A stretch of DNA of 64,000 nucleotides from Trichoplax sp. H2. Its lineage: Eukaryota > Placozoa > Uniplacotomia > Trichoplacea. Both the position numbers and the translations under genes were made by a program. The notes beneath the pieces are model-generated. The model had not been told where the DNA came from, did no database searches, and worked only from the letters and a program-made list of their open reading frames with translations. The stretch spans positions 248,001-312,000 of the forward strand of contig NOWV01000001.1 in the NCBI GenBank assembly GCA_003344405.1. Direction: 5' to 3'. Shown piece after piece: positions 10,777 through 24,103 of this stretch. The stretch's first letter is position 1; every line of letters begins with the position of its first letter.

Positions 10777-13625
10777 TAATTATCCAGTCTGAAATGGATA
10801 TTGAATTTCATACGATGTCAAAATTATTATATTATTATCAATTAAAGTGAAGGTAATTATAGCTGTTAGCAAGTCCGATCAAGTTTACAAGGTGTATGTA
10901 TAAGGTAAAACTTTGCCTAACTAGTTAATATAAGCATGTCTTGAATTTAACGTATTGTAATTATACTGTATAATTAACTTAAGTTAAAAAGAAAAAAACA
11001 ATAATAAATACAATTGATCAAAATTGAATTCGGCATTTTTGAAAATGAAAACTTGCACAGTATATTGTAGAAAACGATAGACCATGATAACGACAGTAAC
11101 GATTACTATTATCTTATTAGCGTACTATCGACAGTATTTCAGAGCAAAAAATTCATTTTTTTTTTTGCATGTTTTAATAACAAGATGATCGGCGGCTGTA
11201 GCCTGATTATCAATTTCGTTAGCCAATATTACCTTGTATACTACTATCAATGATACCTAGATAAGATTATCGTACAAACTCGACATACAATACACGTTAT
11301 CAGCAATCGATAAACAGCACATACGATAAAGGATGTCAATTTGTATCTACCTATGAGTCATCACCACACCGATTTGTAACTTTTAATGCGATATCGTGTT
11401 CTAGTAGATTACGAGATTATTTATAGTATTTAAAATTCTAGACAATAATAGCATTATTTTTCATTTATTTTTTTTTTATTTTTTGGGGGGTAAAGGGCTA
11501 TCCATTTGACTGGAGTAAAGTATTGTACACATACTGTATATTAACATCATAGTAAGATATTTGTCTAAGCGATGGTTTTGAAGTCAAGATCGATGATCAA
11601 TCTATTTACCCTGTCCGTCTAATTTGTGAATAGTTGTTTGTATATAGGGCGTCTAGGCGATGGAATGGGTTCGTTATTATTTTGCAAGCTATTGGTAAAA
11701 TTGAGCTATGCTGTCAATACCATCCAAGACGCCTTTAGTAAAGCATTGACAACATCGGCACCTTGTAAGTGTTATTTTGCAAGATACGCTGCCTGGATGC
11801 AATTTTAAAGTAAAATCATGACCGTAGGCGTAGATGTACGCCAGAATTGAAATAAATAAATAATTGGTTAGTAACTATACTGTACTACTGTCTAGAGTAG
11901 ATGCACTTTGGATGCATTCATTTCATTTGATGCTTTTATTATGTGTTGATGGAATGAATGGCAGGCCAACTACCAATCTACCATGTTTACGCCCTACAAT
12001 AGAAAATTCGTGCATCCGTAGGCTTGTCTATGACATCAAGATCCGGCATTTGGAGATGATAGTAAAATGTAGCGTAAAAAGGTGTGGGCGAGAGTAAGTG
12101 ATGACTTGATACAGTACCACTACTGTAGTCATTAGGCTAGAGTTTGTGGTATGCAGTAGGACTGCAACTGGAATTCTAGTCTAGACAGAGAAGAGACTGA
12201 TGATGATGGCCGATAGTATCACAGTAACTGGGATAACGCGATAGTCAGAAGTAGAGTAGAGTAGTCTCTCTTTTCTCCATACAGTACAGGATTAGTAGAG
12301 AGAGTAGAGACCAAAGGATCTCTTGTGTACAGTGCGATACCACCGTGTTGTTGTGTAAGATGAGAAATACAATTTTTACTCGACTGTTGTTATTAAGTTA
12401 ATAACATGATAATTACTGACAGTTTCAAAAAATTCAAACTATCATCACTAAAGATACGTTGCACGTCAAGCAATACACAAGCTCTGTAACAAACCTGCTA
12501 GGTTGGACGTACAGTTAACTACAACACACTCGTCGATGTACAGTATAAATAATAATAATAATGAATGATATCAATCAATAAATTAGGGAAAGAGAACTGC
12601 AAAAAATGATGAAGTTCAAAATAAATAGGATATCACCATGATCATCGTTATTATCGCCTACAGTATGTACTGTATGTACAAAATCATTCCACATTGAGCT
12701 ACTATCAAGTGGTAGACGTAATTGAATCGATTCTACGCGTCTACATTCATATACAGTACATAGACAACTGCATCCAATGGCAGAAGAGTACGATCCAATG
12801 GAAATGAAATTTGCCTATCAAGCTAATACTCCACTCATCCTATCATATAGTACAGTATAAAGAAATAGTTGTTAGGATCCTACTTTCAGTAGTCAACAAT
12901 ACTCAAATAGAATTGACCGATAGCATTCATTTTCGTCTTAGAAAATAATAATATAACGAATACGTTGTTGTATACCTGGTCAAATGATGAAGTCACTTGT
13001 ACCAAATGCTGTGTGTAATCGACGGTAGTGCCAAGGCAGCGGTAGAACAGAAAATGAGATCGAATTAGTGCACCCAATAGAGGCTGTCAAAGTCAACTAA
13101 GCCCACTTTAGTACTGCACTTTCTTGATGTTCCTATCTTGAATCTGAACTGGTTCTTATGCGATGATGTACTTACAGTGTACGTAGAATGTATTGGAACA
13201 ATTCTTGTTGCTGTCGGTCGATCGATCGATGTTTTGAACAAGGGAGGGCTTGTACTAATTAATTAATTAATTAATAAGGTGGAGAAATGAAAGTCTAGCA
13301 ATCGATAACTGGTTTGGATGAATTAATTTTCGAAATCAAACGATAGCAATCAATGTAGGACTTGAAGCGATGGGTCAAAATTGGTTTAGTTCTGATTTTG
13401 TTGCTCCTAGTAGTATTTTGTCTCCAAAGTAATGGAGCCATCCGATTGTAAACATACATATTTATATCTGCTGCAGCCGATGGTAGTTACTATATACCCA
13501 TGGCATCTATTGTTGACTGAATAAGCAACAAAACACCTACTCCCTTGACGATTGTTCATACTAATGTATTGTATAGATTACCGACAAACAAGCAACAATA
13601 GTCAACAACGACTAAAAGTAACTTT

Positions 13626-13718
13626 GGTACTGTACAGTACAGTACAAATTACTGTACAATGCAAGCAATCAGTTGGGCCCGACTGTGCTGTACAGTACGG
13701 TGTACTGTACTGTACTAC
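13626..13718. repeat. Cluster of TACTGTA/TACAGTA motifs
   Basis: A dense cluster of overlapping TACTGTAC and TACAGTAC words, including the perfect 14-base palindrome GTACTGTACAGTAC at 13627-13640. It sits immediately beside the CpG-rich stretch with CRE-like sites. Confidence 0.8.
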
Positions 13719-13761
13719 AAGCGAGCGACGGATCCTTTCGTTGACGCGTCCTGGGCGGTGG

Positions 13762-13788
13762 CACGTGCCGATTGACGTAATGACGTAA
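13762..13788. promoter_or_regulatory. E-box plus tandem CRE/ATF-like sites
   Basis: CACGTG at 13762-13767 is followed by two adjacent copies of TGACGTAA at 13773-13780 and 13781-13788, in the most CpG-rich part of the region. TGACGTAA is a known binding word for CREB/ATF/bZIP factors and CACGTG for bHLH factors. A role in MIDN control is inference: the nearest known coding start is 3.1 kb away on the minus strand. Confidence 0.45.
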
Positions 13789-15069
13789 TTACTGAAATTG
13801 AAAACTTAATTACAATCATGATAATGAAAACGTAAACCGATTGATTGTAGCCAGGCTGTTTACTACCCACTTGAGGTATTATGAAATGCGTTGGTGGCAT
13901 CAGTAGAGCATAGTATCGACGTCAAGGAAATGCAATACATAACACTCAGCCAAGCAGACAATAAACGGGCAAAAATAGGAATCAATTCAAATTACAATGA
14001 TGAAAGAGATTTACCATTTTTTCCAAGTTCAATGAATGAACGATAGCAAGAGCAATGAAGCAAATAAAAAGAGAATCAACATGAACAAAGCTCCATCATT
14101 TGACGATACAATTCGTTATCATTACATAGTCAATACTTTTTTCCTGAGACTGAAAGCAGTCAAATCAATCAATGACTTTTCCTAGTAGCGTGTGTACGTA
14201 GTAGGTATTAGCCTGCAGGGGCTACTGATCCAATGTCATCATTCCCCCCACCCCAGCCGATTGACGTCCTAAGGATGATGCATATGGTACAATTCAACTA
14301 CTGTATCGCTTCTTCTTTCAATCAATCAACAGAATTGCATTTTTCCCTTAATTCTATTCTCAACGCCCAAGACGTAGACCTAATTGACTATAAGTAGACC
14401 ACTTCATGGACTGTTTTATCCGCCTTCTAGCCTACTGCTTCCCCTTTATCAGCAACAGTTTATCAAAGAAAGAAATCAATGAGCCCAATAGTAGACTACC
14501 ATTATCCACAATACGCCAAAATATCACCATCGCACTATTCTAGTAGACTATTCTAATCCATCAACTGACTAATTGTATATTCCACTTTCCGTGATAACCA
14601 TCACCCTTGAACTCTACTCATACTTCTATTTCCCGACATGGATTTATTATTTTTTTCTTCTTCTTCTTTGCTTGTTGTAACATCATAGCAATCAGCATGA
14701 GTTACTCTCTTCAAATTACTGTCTATCATAGTTTACAGGTCCGGTCACTAGGGATCGTGTGATGACAATATACGCCATAATTAGAAAATTTCTTTCATTG
14801 TCTTTTTTTACAGTTTAGTCAACTCAATGCACCTTGTGTTATCAAGGTATCCAAGAAAAAAATACTCTGTGGTTAGGGAAAGTATAGAAGATTCTGATAG
14901 GTAAACAGCTAAAGCGTCATGATGCTTGATACGGTACAATACTGTCAACAGCCATAAAACTGTCCTCCTTCAAACCTTGGTCTATCCCTATCATACGGAG
15001 GAAATAGAATAAAGACTACGGTCGTTATACGGAGGACTTTTGAAGAAAAAAAACTTTTCTCTTTCTATT

Positions 15070-15177
15070 TACAGTATAAGTCCCCCTGCCTGTACTGTAC
15101 AGTATTCGGCAGTATCCATACTCTACAGTACTGTATTGTACTGTACTTTCAGTTTTGCAGTACAGTACTGTACAGTT
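15070..15177. repeat. Second cluster of TACTGTA/TACAGTA motifs
   Basis: At least seven overlapping TACTGTA/TACAGTA words in about 110 bases, including CAGTACAGTACTGTACAG near 15159-15176. A direct repeat ATACGGAGGA at 14993-15002 and 15027-15036 lies just to the left. Confidence 0.75.
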
Positions 15178-15301
15178 TGTCCCAATCCCGAAAATCTTTG
15201 AAAATAAAACAATGAAATTTCTGTCGATTTTCAATAAAATACAGTACAAGTCAATCGATAGAGGAAGAGTTAAATTACAAGAATCCGTTGACAGAATTTG
15301 T

Positions 15302-15336
15302 ATAATGTACAGTCTACATACTGTACTGTACATTAT
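15302..15336. repeat. Perfect 12-bp inverted repeat, 11-nt loop
   Basis: ATAATGTACAGT at 15302-15313 is matched by its exact reverse complement at 15325-15336. The right arm and spacer include further TACTGTA words. It could be a hairpin or a protein-binding palindrome. Confidence 0.75.
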
Positions 15337-18300
15337 GACAGTAGAGCAGAGGTTTTCTTCTCGTGAAACATGTCTGTGAAGTATGCAGCGTGCGCGTCCA
15401 ATTCGTATCGTGATCGTTCAATCGATTCGTGATTCGCTATAACTAAATGGATCTTTCTGCCGTGAATGAACTAAACTATGATATGAACTTGCATTTCATT
15501 TAGTGCAATCGAACGCTACAGCACCGTGCTACACAGCAGTGCTCAGAGTAGATCTATGTGTACGTTTTTCTGCCTAGATGTTGTAGCTCCGCTGGAAGTA
15601 AAAATGCATCAGCACATAAATAGCTATCGCCAATCAAAACAGTAATGAAGAATTCACTGATGACACTTTTTACAAATCGATCAACAACTAACTTTTTAAG
15701 CTGTAATTCTTTTATCAACATCCATGCAGTAATAAACTCTACAGTACAGTATTTGTCTCCATACAACATTATTGATGAAATTGTAAAAAAATGAATAGAA
15801 CCTCACTACCTGAATCCATAACGACAGTGGACAGGATAATAATTACTGCATAGCCTCCCAATTTGTGATTAGTGATTACTTTGACTCTGTATCATTAATT
15901 AGTATAATTTGCGATTTAAAAACACAGAAATTAATTATTGATTTACCAAAAGTGGATACTGATATCCGAGTTCACTGCACATTGCAGTGATTGAACTTAT
16001 TTTTGTTCTTATTGAAAGCTTCTAATTGTCGCATGTCGATCACGGACCTCATCTCTTAAGTTAATGAGTAGCAAAAGTTTAGACAGCTTAGTGAGCTCGT
16101 TCAACTAATATACAGTACAACACTGGTTAATAGAGTTACATACGTGTAATTTTAACTTTCCTTCCAACCAATGGTCATCGCACTGTTTTACATTTTATAC
16201 CGCTGTATTACCGAGCAAAAGCAATCTATGCAGTAAATCGGGAACCCATATTACTGAGAATACCTTCAAGTTTGTGATATATTTTTACATGAAAGGCAAA
16301 TATAGCAATACCAGTGATTATCTTTCGATTTAATCATAGCTTAATAACGTCACAAACTCATTATACAATGTTGATATATACTATTATATCCCTATTCTTG
16401 CTATTCTAGGTGTTAGTAGAGCAACGTATAGCCAAACAGGTCAATTTTTTTTAACTTGCTTAGATGGAAAATGACTAGACCTATAGCAATTTACGTTTCC
16501 TGTAATAAGGTCGGAATTTAATTGATTTCCAATTCGCCTAATGCAAATCATATTGATTTAGTAAAAAGAAACAACACTATAAAAATAACAAATATACGTA
16601 ATATTCTATCTCTTGATGAGATAAATGATTAGCATGCCAAATGGTCGAGATAGCGGAGGTTACTATTTTTAATTCCATTATAGATACTCGTTCCTCCTCA
16701 ACTCTACTTTGTCATGACGACGCTATCAATACACGTTCAACAACTCCATGTCTACGGTACGATGTAATGGATCGTGTCAGTAAAATAATAAAAATTTATA
16801 GAGATCAGATCTATTACTATCCCAAACTCGATGTCTCAATGGTAGGTCAAAGGCTTGTTTTTGATCTAGTGTGCAAATAACTTGCACATGTGAGTAATAC
16901 GTAGCAATCATTCATTGGCCAGTGGCATCAAAACAGAATAATTATGTATATTAGACTAGTAGATGGACATGGACGGTGATATTTGTATTTTTGTGTCTTT
17001 GAATAAGAGAAAGTGTGGACGTGTCCAACTGTCTATTACGCAATGAATATCTTGAAATAACAAGAAGTAACTACGTCATATAGGATATTTCACTTAATTT
17101 ATACTGTATCCCTACAGCAATTAGCTAAACGAAGCAACATGAGATCATCCATTTTTTGGTGATACTGTATCTTTCAATCTTATAGAGCGCTATCGACCTA
17201 AAGAAATACTAGATATGCAGCATATGTAAAGCAAACACGTATATAGAATGTTGCATATTGATATACACAGAGTGATAGAAAGTTAATTTCAGTGCAAAAT
17301 AGCCTAAAAACGATGCCAAGCTTTTTAAAAATAATAATATTGTGGGCGTCTTTACTGCTGACAAAGGAATAATTACAAAATTTACATTATAAATATAGCT
17401 AAGGCTTGGTACAAATGTGCTCTTATCATGTATGTTTTGTATAGGTTAAACAGTCGCATCAATGAATGAATAGCAAACAGTACTGTAGCATAGAATTGTA
17501 AATCATCAATTAATGGTCAAGATGAATATATCAAATCGTTTATCATTCTACTATATTCTACTGGTAGATACGCGTATAAGAGGAAATATATCCTGTGATC
17601 AATAATGGTAACAAGATGCTGGAAATGACATCATATGCATCGAACTTGGTGCATTTGACATATGTATAACTTACAGTGGAATAATAACGCAAAACGAGCA
17701 GATCGCGTCAATAATAACATGAAAGAAGCTACTACCATGCCAAAAATAAGAACTAAAAATAATATACACAAGCATGACTATAAACAAGTCAAGTCAAGGA
17801 TATCATTACTATGCAAAGTTGCTTACTGTTAGTAAAATACCTATCTTAGTTGGTCCTAGCTGTCAAGATGATACGAATAAGAAACGCTGAGATCAGTTGA
17901 GCAATGATGCTTGCAAACCGACGACGTAGTAATTTTATACTCAAATCTAAGGATTGGCTATTACTATTATTATTATATTATTATCAAACCATACAATGTA
18001 AATGAAGATAATGTACTACATTAATGTTACGTAAAATATAATAGCTACAATAACGCACATTAATATATCTTTCTTTACTTGAAAAAATTTGCCTTTATTA
18101 GAAAAAGAAATTAAGAAGAAAATGGGATAAATTTCAACTGAGAGAAAATAAAAAAGTCAATCGTGTCTAACAATAGACAGATTGTCATCAACAAAATTAA
18201 AAGTTATAGCTGCAGTCTTCTATCAGAGAAATAAATAATATGCAAAACAAAGCTATTTCAATAGTACTACGTCGATGTAGACGTAATATAACCATTGTTA

Positions 18301-21300
18301 TTTCTAATTAAGAGAGGAGTAACTGAAGATAGCGTTTCTAATTAAGGATAACAAATATGATAAGTCTACCGTACATATTTGAATTCATTATTATCAATTA
18401 CATCTGTTAAGAGTATGTGCTGATCACACAGAACGATCTATTTGCTACAGTACTGTATACGATAAAGTTAAAATGCTACTACCCTCACCATTCTTGTAAT
18501 CATCAATTAATTTATTTTTATAGCAGTTTCTGTCAATATTGAAGGTATTATCCAGATATTATAAATTAATGGTTTGATTGCAGTTGTAGGATACTACTAG
18601 CTAAGACAATGAATACTGAGAAGAAAGAAATATCGATAATAACAGTACTTGAGAGAGAAAAATCAAAAGAATTTAAAATCACTGTGGAAGTAAATCATCT
18701 GAGTCCATCTATCTTGCTTGCCGGAAAATACCGTCATTTTTTTTAGCATTGCTGATAATGATAGGATGCTTATTCAATTGTTAAATAAAACGAAGGTATT
18801 GATTTGAATTGATGCTATGGCTAGAGCCGAATATTACAACAGGATAGTATTTTATCAGTTAATTATATTTCAGAACTAAAGATGCACAGTTGACGATAAT
18901 TTTGCTACCATGGTGATAATCGTCAAAACAATAACCAGTAAAACTAGATAGAATATCCAATATTTAAGTCTAAACATATACTGTGTAGCGTATAAATATA
19001 CAAACACACGTATATGTAGATAAATCTATTTTACTTTTACAGTAATTTAATTTGCTATTGTAGCTTTCTTATTCTATTGATTTTTATGCAATCGACATCT
19101 ATAAAATAATGCGGCAGTTTCTCCTTCCTAATAAAAAATAATTTGAATTTTTTTGTTTTTCAGTTCATTTATTACGTTGTTATTGCGGTAAATAGATCAA
19201 AATTGATTTTGATCATAAGATCTTGTCTATTTTTAAAAGCATATTAAGGCTAAAAAGTAAAATATCATGACTACACCTCTCTATACTCAATATAATATCG
19301 ATTTATTGCTGTAGCACTATCTTGATAAAGTCTCTAACCATATTCTAAAGCAAGACCACGAAAGTGAAAGTGAATATAATAATAATCCATTATCCTTCGA
19401 TTGAACCAGGGGAAATAGTGAATAGTACGTATGATGTACAGATACATGATATGAAGTATCGCACAATCATTTACTCGACTATTGGATATTAGCGATAGTC
19501 TATTTTAATTAAATGATACAATCAACGATATTCATATTCAGAGAAAAATGATTCATTAATTCTTTCACAATAAATAGATTGACTAGTTATAAAAAAATTC
19601 GTCCGGTGACGTTAATATGGATTACAATAATACAATCATTTATTGTTATGATAAAAGTTGGACAATAATGAATTATTATAATCATATCATAATCGCAACG
19701 ACATTGTATTTAGTACATGTTACCAGTTTCTATTAGGTCATTAAATTATTAAGGGCTAACTGATCATATGTTTTCTTTCACTCCTTTTATCGTAATTCAA
19801 CAGAATATTATTCATTAATGCTACAGATTATCCATGTTAAGATCGCTAAGATAAAATTTTAGGAATCAACACTACTAACTTCGTTACAAGCCGAGTAAAT
19901 AGAAAAAAGTGAACATGACTTTGATTATATGAAAGTTAATGGACTACAATCAGGGCATACTTTTTATACAAATTTATCCTATTAATTATGGCAATCTATG
20001 CACTCAATGAAGTATAGAAAATAAACAAGCAAATTTATAAAAATACTACCAACAGAGGAAAAATCTAGATCAGGATATTCTTTGTATCTTTGATGGAAAA
20101 AAAAAAGAAAATTTCATTGGATCGTTAATTAAAACATAAATCAGAGTCATTGCTATAAGTATAATTTAACGTAAATGTAATTTAATCTCATTTAAGAAAT
20201 GAATCATTATTTCCCTTTATATCTACATTTATGAATCCTTGTTGTTTTGGTACTAGCCGTATAAGTTATAGCTGTAGACAGTGGTGGTAAGTGAAAGCTC
20301 TTCTATGATCATACACGTAACTATTTTATTAACGTAACAATTTTGTTGATTTATAATTAGTTCAATGTTGCTGTTATCAGCATAGTTCTTGCGAGAATGA
20401 TCTAATGTTATCGGATTGCTTCTAATAGAGATACAGTCAGACACGATATCACTGTCCTATTTTATAAAAAATCAACTTTAAAATGAACCACTGTTATTGC
20501 TTATATACTGTAATATGCATATGCAACTTCTATGAATCATATGCGACACTCTTTCATTCAATATAATCTATCGGATAGCAAGTAGAATAAAGTCATCATT
20601 GACTATTGAATCGATTGCTACTTGTATTAATAAGCAAGGTCTATTAATAATATGTCGGCACTTGCTGATTAATAAGTCAGTCAACAACAATCGCATTTAC
20701 AGAACTAAATAAATGAATAATAGATCAAACTGCTATTAACTAACTGAATATGGACAATTGAACGTTGCCGCACCAACGATACTTGAGTAAAATTAAGCAT
20801 AGAAAGAATCAATTAACTAATTATCTATTCTTTCAATTTAATAATTCATTAGCTGTTCTATAGATAACGTTTTTTTACAAGATGTCGAGAACAGTAGCGA
20901 TGAAAATCAATAAAAATGTAAACACCAATTCTTCATCAGTCATTAAAGGATAATATAGACGGTATACTTTTTCATTTTCTGCGTAAGTAACAACAAATAA
21001 GTTAACCATACCATCAATCATGTGACTACTTAAGTGAGAATTGAATAATAACGCCTTCGTTGGGATATCATTAAATTGATGTTTCTAGAAAAAATTAAAA
21101 TCATATTCCAAAAGACTGGAAAGAATTCCTTAGCTTGAGTAATATGACCACAAGATGACGAAAGAACTATTTGCCATATCACTATTGATTGTATTTCTAA
21201 TTCTATTGATTAGCTTCAACATATTCTCTGTTGGCTGTTATTAGTAATCTTGAGTCATCGATTTCGATACAGAAATTAGCTATAATTTTACAATGCTTCC

Positions 21301-22865
21301 AAGTAAATAATTTTAACTTATCGTCATTAGCACCAAGCTTTAGAATGTTTAAAACGTTCATCAAGTATCTGTCGTAGTATAAAATTAATAAACATAGATG
21401 GCACAAAATCGCTACTTTATCTTGGGAGTATTGCAGTTACTTAACGCGTGTACTAGTATTATTTTGATAAGGCAATTTATTGTTAAAGTTAACCAAAGTA
21501 TAACTGTATTAATTATCATTCATAGTCCCAAGCTTTAATGTCAATTTTATCTTTTAAAATGTATGATAGTAAATGAAGTAGTATCATGCATATAAAATTA
21601 AAATAGAGCATTGATTTATTTCCAATGAAAAATATGTTACCTCCGTCTTGTTTACCACTCTGCATACAGGCTTCTTGTTTTCTTTATTCATCATCATTAC
21701 TGCATCAGAGCCATACTTAGAAAAGCCTTTCATTGCTGCAGCACTTAGTTATTGTCCAATTTCAGAAAGAATTCTTTACTTATTACAGTGTTGTATTGTC
21801 AATTAAAATTCTCTATTTTTGGCCTATCATTTTAAATGAGCTAACGTAGCATATTATTTACTCAACGTTAATACCTTCTTTCTCATAATTACACAAATGT
21901 AGAGACAGATCACTGGAAATGATGACAACTATCCCACTGTATATAAATGAAATGATCAATTTGTCTAAAATCCATGGCTCTATTTTATTTATACCCTAAA
22001 TTTCTTCCTTCAATAAGGATCGTCATTCAAATACTCAAAATGATCTGGTCGAATATTATTTTAAGGATATAAAATTTTATGGCGATTTCATCATATCGCC
22101 ATACTTTTTTGATATAAGATATTTTTTTACTGTATAATTCAGAAATTCGCTCTTGATCTTCTTTTTTGACATAATTACAAAATTTAAACGATAACGGAAC
22201 GTACATTTTTATATTATCGCAGTTATAATGAAGCAATATCAATAAAAGTAGTTAGTGGTTAACTCTTCATTGATGGTATATTGGCAGGAGTAACGATGAA
22301 AACAGCTGATGATCGATGTAATTCATACATTGTTAATGTAATATTAGAGCATTTTATATTGATAATGGTACTATCGTATATCAAAGTTTGCCTATGAATA
22401 GCGATTCTTAGAGGTCAACAGACTATTATTTTCATATTAGTAAACATAGGTAGCCTATTCTTTTGTATTTATGTGACGATACTACTGTATTTCTGTGCAT
22501 AAATACGTATCCACCATTTCGCATATAGTACTATCACATTTAAAAAAATAAAATTTATGAGATGCTTGCCCTATTTGAACAATCAACAAAGTCATCTTAA
22601 TCATAACGAACATATTGCTTGAAGGAGTTTCACATGTTATTGTAATTTTAATTAGAGTAAAGCGCTAAAACATCTCATTGAGAATTAATCATGCGATACA
22701 TGATCGCAATATACCCGTAATATTCATGCTTTAGAAACAATGTCGTATAATGATGAAATAACTAATCAATAGGTATTTATGATATTTTACCATAAAATTA
22801 CATTATCAATAGATTTAATTAGTATGATGTTATTTCGGTAGATCTCTTGGAACTTTTTGCTTGTT

Positions 22866-22875
22866 CCCCCCCCCC
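22866..22875 (+). repeat. Poly-C run (10 C)
   Basis: A run of ten C in AT-rich, gene-poor sequence. Confidence 0.95.
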
Positions 22876-24078
22876 ATATCAATATATCAATATTGCATAA
22901 TACTAATGGAATAATTTCATTCTAGCCAGGGCAATGACCAATTAATACTATGGATTTATATATAGATAACCAATCTCAGGCAAAAGTAAATAAATTCGAT
23001 GTACAAGTAACATTATATAATAAGTAAAGGTAATTCATAGCTTATTCTATATACCGTACGGATCGAAAGTAACATTAATGAATCATTCTTCAAATCATTT
23101 ATGACATAATAGAGAATATGTCGTATTGATGGTGTTTATTCATATGATTACTTGAAATAATACAGCGCGTAGACTCTACTTAGACAACCTGAACAATCAA
23201 GAGATTTATTCATAAAATAAATAAATAAAATAAAATGAGTTTCTATCTAATTATTTTAATCATATATACTAACATATTACTCAATTGAATTGCTTTCATT
23301 TCGTAAAAAACAATCAATTATTCACACAAAACGTTGGAAATAGAAAGAATTTGTAGTTTTAGACGCAACTGGATGAAGTAGAGCATGATATTGCTTATTT
23401 ACTCTTTGATATGAATGTTAATCAACCTAAACTTAAGCTAGTAGGCTTGAAAAACATTATCATCTTAAGCGAATAACTACCATCATCAACTTAAAAATAA
23501 TTTATAAGACGAGAATGTTATCTTCTATTTCAATAAATCAAATAACTAATTGATATTGACCAAGTATAATTTATAATGACGACTAGGAACTTGGAAATGA
23601 CCTCATTCATGTATTGAAATCGTCCTGCTAGTGTCGATATCATACGTATACGGAAATTAACATTTTACTCTTCTACGGAAGATATTTAATGACCATAGAC
23701 GACGCTAGACTAGAAAGAAGAAAAGAGTAATGAATTGACACCTCGTTGTTGACAATTCTGTTATCAATAACTAGAAAGATAATATGACAACAAGTTACTT
23801 CACAATTTACTGGAAATTGGCCATGAGCATAAGTCATCTTTTAAGGACAATGACTATATTAGACAATATTACTTGGAGAAGGACGCCTACGCTAATGGCA
23901 ATTAAACGCATCCATTGATTCTATTTTGGCATCTTTGAACACTATCTTCCTTGTTCATCATCTGCTTGTAAATAGGAAACATAATCTAGTCGTTGTCAAG
24001 GAATATGACAATTAGCACAAACAATACTATCTCAACTATCAAGCCAGTAATATTGAGTTGGTATGACTTACTTTTAGA

Positions 24079-24103
24079 CTGAAAGGGTTTACAGCCCTTT
24101 CTT
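24079..24103. repeat. Small hairpin, AAAGGG/CCCTTT stem
   Basis: GAAAGGG and CCCTTTC are separated by TTTACAG, which gives a seven-base-pair stem. A related hairpin lies near 25654. Confidence 0.5.

Larger units (their letters stand above)
10635..16000. other. Upstream region of MIDN, CpG-richer, no gene recognised
   Basis: This stretch has more CpG and GC than its surroundings, most clearly at 13725-13795 and 15385-15440. It carries the CRE-like pair, an E-box, simple repeats (TCGA repeat near 13218, TTAA-type repeat near 13257-13276) and clusters of TACTGTA/TACAGTA. I infer a promoter or 5' leader region for MIDN, possibly with non-coding first exons, or for an unrecognised divergent transcript. 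Open frames here (such as 11626-11808 and 15025-15333) match nothing I know. Confidence 0.45.

Noticed and set aside
11626-12097. Plus-strand frames of 60 and 77 residues in the less AT-rich stretch
   Set aside because: No similarity, and one lacks a standard ATG. Frames this long are expected where AT content falls.
15025-15379. Overlapping 102- and 74-residue frames over the TACTGTA cluster
   Set aside because: Open frames arise on both strands because the repeated word has few stop codons in those phases; the composition is that of the repeat.
16641-16880. 79-residue plus-strand frame as a gene or exon
   Set aside because: Somewhat less AT-rich and with a possible ATG|GTAGGT donor at about 16840, but I recognise no domain and find no partner exons. 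Left as unsupported.
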